NCBI GenBank assembly: GCA_030630245.1
Contig: DAOVNL010000010.1
Location: 1 to 11,018, forward strand
Length of the DNA: 11,018 nt
From: Candidatus Omnitrophota bacterium
GTDB taxonomy: Bacteria > Omnitrophota > Gorgyraeia > B26-G9
Reading direction: 5' to 3'
In this document: positions 5,957-11,018 of the stretch, piece by piece
How positions within the stretch are numbered: position 1 is the first letter of the stretch
How the letters are laid out: each line of letters starts with the position of its first letter
Made by a program: the position numbers and the translations under genes
The notes under the pieces: generated by a model
What the model was told of the DNA's origin: nothing
The model's database searches: none
What the model saw: the letters and a program-made list of their open reading frames with translations, nothing else

Positions 5957-6025
5957 CCCCGCAGCAAGCTGCGGGGAATTAAACTCGAGACCGAGACCCT
6001 TCGACTTCCTTCGGTCGCTCAGGGT
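5957..6025. repeat. REP-like palindromic cluster
   Basis: CCCCGCAGC (5957-5965) and GCTGCGGGG (5968-5976) form a perfect 9-bp GC-rich palindrome with AA between the arms. This is followed by ACCCT...CGAC...GTCG...AGGGT (5996-6025), a second imperfect hairpin. Both contrast sharply with the AT-rich surroundings. From memory, 'CCCCGCAGC-AA-GCTGCGGGG' and 'CCCTTCGAC...GCTCAGGG' are of the type seen as dispersed REP elements in many environmental genomes, but I cannot check copy number here. Confidence 0.55.
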
Positions 6026-6037
6026 TAATTCGACTAC

Positions 6038-6070
6038 AGAGCTTTTCTCAAGCACGCTGATGAAAGCTCT
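6038..6070. repeat. Inverted repeat upstream of nfnA
   Basis: AGAGCTTT (6038-6045) and AAAGCTCT (6063-6070) are perfect 8-base arms around a 17-base loop, ending 29 bases before the nfnA ATG. It could be the last hairpin of the REP-like cluster or a separate leader structure. There is no T run, so it is not a terminator. Confidence 0.5.
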
Positions 6071-6099
6071 AAGTCTCATTAAAATTATGGGTGAAAGAA

Positions 6100-6930
6100 A
6101 TGAAAATTATAGCAAAAGAACATATTGCCGAGGATCTTACTAAGTTTGTTATTGAATCAGAACTTATCGCGGAAAAAGCATTGCCGGGACAGTTTATCAT
6201 TCTTATGGTTTGTAAGGAAGGGGAACGTATCCCGCTGACTATTGTAGATACTGATGAGAAGAAAAAGACGATCACTATTATTTTTCAGGAAGTAGGATAT
6301 ACCACGAAATTATTAGGGAGATTGGAGTCAGGGGATTTATTGTATTCTCTGGTAGGACCTTTAGGTAAAGCTACGCCGGTTAGAAATTATGGTAAAGTCA
6401 TTGTTGTAGGAGGAGGAGTAGGTATTGCTGAACTTTTGCCTGTTGCGCGTGCTTTTAAAGATGCCGGGTGTGCAATTACCTCGATTTTAGGTGGCCGCAC
6501 CGCTGAACTGGTAATTTTGCCCGAACAAGTAAAAGAATATTCAGAGGATATGTATATTACTACTGATGACGGCTCCCTGGGCGAAAAGGGCATGGTAACC
6601 GATCCGTTGAAACGGTTAATAGAAAAGGATCAAAATTACGGATTGGTATTCTGTGTGGGTCCTCTACCTATGATGAGGGCAGTATCTGATCTAACCCGGG
6701 CGTTTAATATTAAGACTTTAGTATGTCTTAATTCCATAATGATTGATGGTACAGGAATGTGTGGCGGGTGTCGTGTTACAATCAATGGTGAAACTAAATT
6801 TACATGTGTTGACGGGCCTGACTTTGATGGACATGAGGTTGATTTCAATGAACTCATGACCAGGCAAAAGAGATTTATTTCGCACGAGAAACACGCTATG
6901 TGCAAGCTTGATGAGAAAATAAAAAAGTAA
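6100..6930 (+). CDS. NfnA/SudB-type FAD and [2Fe-2S] NAD(P)-binding subunit
   Basis: This is a ferredoxin-NADP reductase-like protein of 276 residues. It has RIPLT at 43-47 (FAD-contacting), a nucleotide-binding GGGVGIAELLP at 104-114, CVGPLPMM at 185-192 and a C-terminal [2Fe-2S] site MCGGCR...FTCVDGPDFDGHEVDF with C221, C224 and C236. Such proteins are the small subunit of NADH-dependent ferredoxin:NADP+ oxidoreductase (Nfn) or sulfide dehydrogenase. Their partner is the GltA-type subunit encoded 72 bases downstream. A dihydroorotate dehydrogenase electron-transfer subunit (PyrK) is related, but no pyrD is nearby. I prefer ATG 6100, with GGGTGA at 6089-6094, to the in-frame GTG at 6091. Transcription probably starts at 5811-5845, through a leader holding a terminator. 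Confidence 0.85.
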   Translation: MKIIAKEHIAEDLTKFVIESELIAEKALPGQFIILMVCKEGERIPLTIVDTDEKKKTITIIFQEVGYTTKLLGRLESGDLLYSLVGPLGKATPVRNYGKVIVVGGGVGIAELLPVARAFKDAGCAITSILGGRTAELVILPEQVKEYSEDMYITTDDGSLGEKGMVTDPLKRLIEKDQNYGLVFCVGPLPMMRAVSDLTRAFNIKTLVCLNSIMIDGTGMCGGCRVTINGETKFTCVDGPDFDGHEVDFNELMTRQKRFISHEKHAMCKLDEKIKK

Positions 6931-6935
6931 TACCA

Positions 6936-6960
6936 TAATGATAGTAATCAGCTATTATTA
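6936..6960. repeat. AT-rich inverted repeat between nfnA and gltA
   Basis: TAATGATAG (6936-6944) and CTATTATTA (6952-6960) pair over nine positions with one G-T, around a 7-base loop. There is no T run. It may be a transcript-stability or processing hairpin within the operon. Confidence 0.4.
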
Positions 6961-7002
6961 GATAGAACTTTTCTCCTTGTTGATGAAAGAAACGGAGCAG
7001 TA

Positions 7003-8400
7003 ATGGCAAAGGTGAACCAGAAACAAGTACCCATGCGGGAGCAATCTTATGCAGAAAGAATTAAGAATTTTAAAGAAGTTCCCTGCGGTTATTCCGAAGA
7101 AGAAGCAGTTCTTGAGGCTAAAAGATGTTTGCAATGTAAAAATCCTTTATGCGCGCAAGGTTGTCCGGTAGGAATTGATATCCCGGGATTTATAGATCTT
7201 ATTGCCAAGGAGGATTTTCGTGGTTCTATACGAAAAATGAAAGAAAAAAATTCCCTTCCGGCTATATGCGGCCGAGTATGCCCTCAAGAGGATCAATGTC
7301 AGAAAGTGTGCGTGTTAGCAAAAAGGAAAGAACCCATAGCCATCGGAAGATTAGAAAGATTTATTGCTGATTGGGAAGCAAGGCAAGGCGATATAGAAAT
7401 ACCTTCTAAAAAACCTCCTACGGGTAAAAAAATAGCATGTGTAGGCAGCGGACCCGCGGGGCTTACTGTTGCCGGTGAATCGGCGAAACTCGGACACAAC
7501 GTAACCATATTAGAGGCATTACATGAACTTGGCGGCGTGCTTACCTATGGTATTCCTGAGTTCAGGCTGCCAAATAGCATAGTGCAAAGAGAGGTAGAAT
7601 ATATTTCCTCCCTGGGAGTAAAAATTATGACCTCTTTTGTTGTGAGTAAATTAAAGACTGTTGATGAACTTTTAGAAGAATTTGATGCGGTATTTATTGC
7701 GACAGGTGCCGGGCTTCCCTGGTTTATGTCTATTCCGGGTGAAAACTACAATGGCGTATATTCAGCAAATGAGTATCTTACCAGGACAAATCTGATGAGA
7801 GCATATCAATTTCCTAAATATGATACCCCGATTATTAAAGGAAAACAGGCCGCGGTAATCGGTGGGGGTAATGTAGCTATGGATTCTGTAAGAACCGCGC
7901 TTCGCCTTGGAGCAGAAAAGACGATGATTATATACAGAAGGTCAAAAACGGAGATGCCGGCAAGATTAGAGGAAATTCATCATGCCGAAGAAGAAGGGGT
8001 TATATTTGAATTTTTGACTTTGCCTGTTGCCTATCACCCTGATGAGAAGGGGTGGTTAAAAGAGATGGAATGCATACGTATGGAATTAGGAGAACCGGAT
8101 GCTTCCGGGCGAAGAAGACCGATTCCGATAGAAGGGTCAAACTTTAGAATTCCTGTGGATGTAGTTGTTGTTGCCATAGGTAATAGTCCAAATCCCTTGC
8201 TTCCTTCTTTAACACCAGATTTAAAACTAGGCAAAAAGGGCAATATAGTAATTGATCAGAATTCCGGCAAAACCAGTAAAAAAGGAGTCTTCGCCGGAGG
8301 AGATATTGCGACTGGCGCTGCTACAGTAATTTCAGCGATGGGAGCGGGAAAGATCGCTGCTTGGGCAATTGATGAGTACTTAAAAACCGGAGAATGGTAA
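7003..8400 (+). CDS. gltA: GltA/NfnB: NADPH-dependent glutamate synthase small subunit-type flavoprotein
   Basis: The 465-residue protein has the full family layout. An N-terminal iron-sulfur region carries RCLQCKNPLCAQGCPV (C42, C45, C50, C54) and CGRVCPQEDQCQKVC (C89, C93, C99, C103). An FAD-binding GSGPAG is at 148-153, an NAD(P)-binding GGGNVAMD at 287-294, and the C-terminal FAD motif AGGDIATGAATVISAMGAGKIAA at 431-453. It moves electrons from NAD(P)H through FAD to Fe-S clusters. With the upstream NfnA-like protein it could form electron-bifurcating NfnAB. With the FMN-type glutamate synthase encoded downstream it could supply reductant for glutamate synthesis. The sequence does not decide between these roles. 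The start has GGAG at 6994-6997. Length and motifs are complete. Confidence 0.9.
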   Translation: MAKVNQKQVPMREQSYAERIKNFKEVPCGYSEEEAVLEAKRCLQCKNPLCAQGCPVGIDIPGFIDLIAKEDFRGSIRKMKEKNSLPAICGRVCPQEDQCQKVCVLAKRKEPIAIGRLERFIADWEARQGDIEIPSKKPPTGKKIACVGSGPAGLTVAGESAKLGHNVTILEALHELGGVLTYGIPEFRLPNSIVQREVEYISSLGVKIMTSFVVSKLKTVDELLEEFDAVFIATGAGLPWFMSIPGENYNGVYSANEYLTRTNLMRAYQFPKYDTPIIKGKQAAVIGGGNVAMDSVRTALRLGAEKTMIIYRRSKTEMPARLEEIHHAEEEGVIFEFLTLPVAYHPDEKGWLKEMECIRMELGEPDASGRRRPIPIEGSNFRIPVDVVVVAIGNSPNPLLPSLTPDLKLGKKGNIVIDQNSGKTSKKGVFAGGDIATGAATVISAMGAGKIAAWAIDEYLKTGEW

Positions 8401-8473
8401 TGCATAAAAGTCTTTATACGGTAAAAATTAAATATTCTGAAATTATCGGCCTGGGTTGTGAGTATTAAAATAA

Positions 8474-8490
8474 GGAATAAAACCTATTCC
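8474..8490 (+). promoter_or_regulatory. Small hairpin abutting the icd ribosome binding site
   Basis: GGAATA (8474-8479), loop AAACC and TATTCC (8485-8490) form a perfect 6-bp stem that ends directly at the icd ribosome site GGGAGAGGG (8491-8499). It could modulate ribosome access. No convincing promoter is visible in the 104-base gap, so icd may be read from the gltA transcript. Confidence 0.3.
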
Positions 8491-8504
8491 GGGAGAGGGA
8501 AAAG

Positions 8505-9716
8505 ATGTCAAAAGAACTGATTAAAAAGGCAAGCAAAAGATTTGAGACGATAATAAAAGAACAGCTTCAGCGAGTAGAAGAGATGAAAAAGCCGGTTTCG
8601 ATGCCGGACTATGCAACTTTATCCCCGATTATTATCGGAATTTGCTGGGGGGATGGAATCGGGGAAATAATATCAAAACATGCTCAGAAGGTTTTAGAAT
8701 ATGTTCTAAAAGATGAAGCAGCTAAAGGAAAGATTACATTTAAAGATATAAAGGGATTGACCATTGAAAACAGGGCAAAGCATAAAAAGGCAATTCCGGA
8801 TGATGTATTAACCGAAATAAAATCATGCCATGTTATTCTAAAAGGCCCGACAACGACTCCGCAGGCTGGTGATAAATGGCCGAATATTGAAAGTGCCAAT
8901 GTGGCCATGCGCAGGTATTTGGATTTATTCGCAAACGTGCGTCCGGTCAGGATTCCTCATAAGGGTATTAACTGGTGTTTTTTTCGCGAGAATACTGAAG
9001 GTGCTTATGTGCTGGGTTCAAAAGGATTTGATGTCTCTGATGATTTGAGTATAGATTTTAAGGTTATTACTGAGCAGGGAGCAGAGCGGATTATCCGTAT
9101 GGCTTTTGAATACGCGAAAAAGAATAATATTGATAAAGTTACAGTGGTGACCAAATCAAATGTGGTGAAAACTACGGACGGCCGTTTTTCCCGTGTCGCC
9201 TTTCGTATTGCCAAGGAATATCCCGGGATCAAACTGGATGAGTGGTATATTGATATAATGACCGCGAAGTTGATTGACCCGGCGAGGCGTAAGGATTTTA
9301 AGGTAATGGTACTCCCTAATCTTTATGGCGATATTTTAACGGACGAAGCTGCGCAAATGCAGGGCGGTGTAGGCACAGCCGGTAGCGCGAATATCGGGCA
9401 AAAATGGTCTATGTTTGAGGCGATACATGGAAGCGCGCCGCGCATGGTTAAGGAAGGCCGGGCAAAATATGCTGATCCTTGTTCAATGATTCGCGCAAGC
9501 GCTATGCTGCTTAGACATATTGGATTTAATAAAAAAGCCCAAAAAATAGAGATGGCATTAGATGTCTGCGGCCAGTTTGAGAAGAAAATGGCAATTACAG
9601 GAAGAGATACCGGAGTGACCGGAGAAGAATATACTGCATATTTATTGTCATGGGTGGATAATCCAGGACTAAAAGCCCGCTGGGAACAAGGAATTAAGGC
9701 GGCAAGCGGGGCCTAA
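8505..9716 (+). CDS. icd: Isocitrate dehydrogenase (isocitrate/isopropylmalate dehydrogenase family)
   Basis: This enzyme oxidatively decarboxylates isocitrate to 2-oxoglutarate, giving NAD(P)H. The 403 residues show WGDGIG at 48-53, the substrate-binding SANVAMRRYLDLFANVRP at 130-147 (S130, N132, R136, R146), ENTEGAY at 162-168, TKSN at 216-219, the metal-binding NLYGDILTDEAA at 272-283 (D276, D280) and EAIHGSAP at 305-312. The Ser/Asn/Arg set fits isocitrate rather than isopropylmalate. There is an unusual charged, helical N-terminal extension of about 38 residues before the first strand. After HGSAP the sequence is RMVKEGRAKYADP, which does not clearly match the NADP (Lys-Tyr) or NAD (Asp-Ile) patterns, so I leave the cofactor open. 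Its position between gltA and a glutamate synthase gene suggests supply of 2-oxoglutarate. Confidence 0.9.
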   Translation: MSKELIKKASKRFETIIKEQLQRVEEMKKPVSMPDYATLSPIIIGICWGDGIGEIISKHAQKVLEYVLKDEAAKGKITFKDIKGLTIENRAKHKKAIPDDVLTEIKSCHVILKGPTTTPQAGDKWPNIESANVAMRRYLDLFANVRPVRIPHKGINWCFFRENTEGAYVLGSKGFDVSDDLSIDFKVITEQGAERIIRMAFEYAKKNNIDKVTVVTKSNVVKTTDGRFSRVAFRIAKEYPGIKLDEWYIDIMTAKLIDPARRKDFKVMVLPNLYGDILTDEAAQMQGGVGTAGSANIGQKWSMFEAIHGSAPRMVKEGRAKYADPCSMIRASAMLLRHIGFNKKAQKIEMALDVCGQFEKKMAITGRDTGVTGEEYTAYLLSWVDNPGLKARWEQGIKAASGA

Positions 9717-9726
9717 ATATTTTTTC

Positions 9727-9753
9727 TTGACAAATTTTCAAGTAAATGATAAT
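9727..9753 (+). promoter_or_regulatory. Promoter of the glutamate synthase gene (copy 2 of the shared module)
   Basis: A consensus TTGACA at 9727-9732 and GATAAT at 9748-9753 (15-bp spacing) match the nfnA promoter. The alternative extended -10, TGA TAATTT ending at 9755, also holds. The element begins 10 bases after the icd stop, so the glutamate synthase gene can be transcribed separately from icd. Confidence 0.65.
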
Positions 9754-9760
9754 TTTATTA

Positions 9761-9784
9761 ATGCAATACAATGGTGTATTGTAA
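9761..9784 (+). promoter_or_regulatory. 24-bp inverted repeat, candidate operator or leader-RNA hairpin, copy 2
   Basis: ATGCAATAC (9761-9769), spacer AATGGT and GTATTGTAA (9776-9784) match the repeat at 5853-5876 in arms and spacing. In RNA the best stem is TGCAATACA/TGTATTGTA with an ATGG loop. Where the copies differ in the right arm (A here, G in copy 1), pairing with T/U is kept. It is followed by AAAGTGAA. Confidence 0.6.
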
Positions 9785-9795
9785 AGTGAATTCTG

Positions 9796-9841
9796 AACAA
9801 AGACGTTCTCCTCATGGAAGGGGAATGTCTTTGTTTTTTTT
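9796..9841 (+). terminator. Strong intrinsic terminator before the glutamate synthase gene
   Basis: AACAAAGACGTTCTCC (9796-9811) pairs with GGGGAATGTCTTTGTT (9820-9835) over 16 positions with two G-T pairs, followed by eight T residues (9834-9841). It lies after the TTGACA promoter and inverted repeat but 63 bases before the glutamate synthase ATG. It may end icd transcripts, attenuate the downstream gene, or end a small RNA. Confidence 0.85.
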
Positions 9842-9849
9842 ATATGTAG

Positions 9850-9879
9850 ATGTTTAAACATTAGGCAAATAATGCCTAA
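9850..9879 (+). promoter_or_regulatory. Palindrome and hairpin in the glutamate synthase leader
   Basis: ATGTTTAAACAT (9850-9861) is a perfect 12-bp palindrome. It is followed at once by TTAGGCA (9861-9867), loop AATAA, TGCCTAA (9873-9879), a perfect 7-bp hairpin 9 bases before the GGGAGGG ribosome site (9889-9895). It could be an operator or a translation-control hairpin. Confidence 0.35.
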
Positions 9880-9903
9880 AAAAAGAAAGGGAGGGTAAAA
9901 GGT

Positions 9904-11018
9904 ATGATTCAATGGCCGAAAACAAATGATGCGCTGGGCACAGTAAATCGCGGAAATCCCTGTGAATCGGGCTTATGCACATTATGCCGGGCTGATTGTA
10001 AAGGCAAATGTGAAACCTGGATGTCCAGTTTAAAGGGCAGAAAAATGCTCTATCCGCGTGATTTTGGTTCTATTACTGCGGGAAGTGCCAATACTACAGC
10101 TATAGGAGTTAACTATAATTCGCTGCGCATAGACGGATATGTGTACGGATCTAACGGTGTGCCGAATGGACTTTCCCATTCAGAAGATGACTGTATCTTT
10201 CCGAACGTAAAGATAGAAGGTGAATTTGGCACTAAGATCAAAACAAAATTCAGAGTACCCATAATGACCGGAGCATTAGGCTCAACTTTTATTGCGGCTA
10301 AATACTGGGAATCTTTTGCTGTTGGAGCAGCTCTTGTGGGTTATCCGATTGTTGTCGGTGAAAACGTTGTCGGTATTGATAAACAGGCAGTTATCAAAAA
10401 CGGTAAGATCTTCAAAGCGCCGGAATTAGACAGAAGAATCGATACATTTTTGCGCTATTATGACGGTTATGGTGCAATTATTGTTCAGATGAACGTTGAA
10501 GATACTCGCAATGGTGTAGCAGAATATATTATCGGCAAGTACGGCGACAAAGTAATTCTGGAGCTTAAGTGGGGCCAGGGAGCAAAGGTTATCGGCGGAG
10601 AGATACAGGTAACCAATCTCGAGTACGCTTTGTTCTTAAAAAAAAGAGGGTATGTTGTTGACCCTGACCCGGAATGTCCTGAGGTACAGCAGGCTTTCAA
10701 ACATGGATCCATTAAATCTATTGCCCGTCACAGCAGATTAGGTTATACCGGCCTTTCTCATCGTGATGAAGTTAAAGCCAATTTCATGAAAGCAGTTAAG
10801 CATCTCAGAAAACTTGGTTACAAGAGAATCTCTCTTAAAACCGGTTCTTATGGTATGGAAACACTTGCTATGAGCATCAAGTACGCATCTGAGGCAAGTC
10901 TTGAACTGCTTACTATTGACGGTTCAGGCGGCGGTACCGGAATGAGCCCATGGAATATGATGGAAAGCTGGGGTGTACCTTCAGTAATTCTGCATGCTAA
11001 GGCTTATGAGTACGCAAA
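9904..11018 (+). CDS. FMN-binding glutamate synthase family protein, archaeal type (partial, 3' end cut)
   Basis: The frame starts at ATG 9904, eight bases after GGGAGGG, and is open to the window edge (371 codons plus two bases). The product matches the FMN domain of glutamate synthase. It has IMTGALGS, the helix-strand order of a flavin TIM barrel, ISLKTGSYGMETLAM (K312) and the hallmark IDGSGGGTGMSPWNMMESWGVPS with D339 and G342-G346. That barrel normally uses ammonia channelled from glutamine to aminate 2-oxoglutarate. No glutaminase domain precedes it, so, as in archaeal-type enzymes, the amidotransferase would be a separate protein. A Cys-rich start (C20, C25, C28, C32, C36; CX4CX2CX3CX3C) suggests an added metal or Fe-S site. 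The expected [3Fe-4S] cysteines would lie beyond the window. Confidence 0.85.
   Translation, partial: MIQWPKTNDALGTVNRGNPCESGLCTLCRADCKGKCETWMSSLKGRKMLYPRDFGSITAGSANTTAIGVNYNSLRIDGYVYGSNGVPNGLSHSEDDCIFPNVKIEGEFGTKIKTKFRVPIMTGALGSTFIAAKYWESFAVGAALVGYPIVVGENVVGIDKQAVIKNGKIFKAPELDRRIDTFLRYYDGYGAIIVQMNVEDTRNGVAEYIIGKYGDKVILELKWGQGAKVIGGEIQVTNLEYALFLKKRGYVVDPDPECPEVQQAFKHGSIKSIARHSRLGYTGLSHRDEVKANFMKAVKHLRKLGYKRISLKTGSYGMETLAMSIKYASEASLELLTIDGSGGGTGMSPWNMMESWGVPSVILHAKAYEYA

Noticed and set aside
5898..6143. Open frame of 81 codons spanning the nfnA leader
   Set aside because: It reads through the leader terminator and the REP-like palindromes, has no ribosome site and ends inside nfnA in another frame. 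The composition is not protein-like.
9761..9903. Glutamine riboswitch or TPP riboswitch in the leaders
   Set aside because: I could not find the conserved core sequences of known glutamine RNAs here, nor a TPP riboswitch signature before thiE.
1..11018. CRISPR array, tRNA or rRNA genes, transposase or phage genes
   Set aside because: I saw no regularly spaced direct repeats, no recognisable tRNA or rRNA sequence and no mobile-element gene in any frame.

Overview
The window looks like a fragment of a chromosome from an uncultivated, moderately AT-rich, Gram-negative-type bacterium. Several small proteins carry Sec signal peptides. The central metabolism includes an NfnA/GltA pair, a stand-alone isocitrate dehydrogenase and a short archaeal-type, FMN-binding glutamate synthase. 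Together with GC-rich REP-like hairpins, this fits my recollection of Omnitrophota-like genomes. That placement is an inference and there is no rRNA or marker gene here to confirm it. All genes I can support are on the + strand.

Left part (1-3245): a DUF4203-like membrane protein. A clear extended -10 promoter then drives a short M29-type metallo-aminopeptidase. It is followed by a 32-codon single-pass membrane peptide, a secreted PsbP-like domain protein, a small multi-pass membrane protein and a secreted, very basic protein with four EF-hand-like loops.

Middle (3246-5779): a disrupted small reading frame ends exactly where thiE (thiamine-phosphate synthase, GTG start) begins. thiE overlaps a DEDDh exonuclease gene by 4 bases. 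A promoter inside the end of the exonuclease gene precedes two overlapping, mutually paralogous, secreted coiled-coil proteins and a small single-pass membrane protein. This unit ends in an intrinsic terminator.

Right part (5780-11018): genes for nitrogen and redox metabolism. They encode an NfnA-like FAD/[2Fe-2S] subunit, GltA/NfnB (flavoprotein, two Cys clusters), isocitrate dehydrogenase, and the first 371 codons of an FMN-dependent glutamate synthase running off the window edge. Isocitrate dehydrogenase supplies 2-oxoglutarate. The GltA and GltB-type proteins would use it, with glutamine-derived ammonia and reductant, to make glutamate. The NfnA/GltA pair may instead, or also, exchange electrons between NADH, NADPH and ferredoxin.

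The most interesting signal is non-coding. The NfnA/GltA unit and the glutamate synthase gene are each preceded by the same module: TTGACA, a shared GATAATTTTATTA block at identical spacing, a shared 24-bp inverted repeat (about TNTGCAATAC-N6-GTRTTGTAA), an AAARTGAA stretch, and then an intrinsic terminator before the gene. This could be a shared operator plus attenuator for a glutamate regulon, a cis-acting leader RNA, or a pair of sibling ~80-nt small RNAs. A REP-like cluster of hairpins lies between this leader and nfnA.
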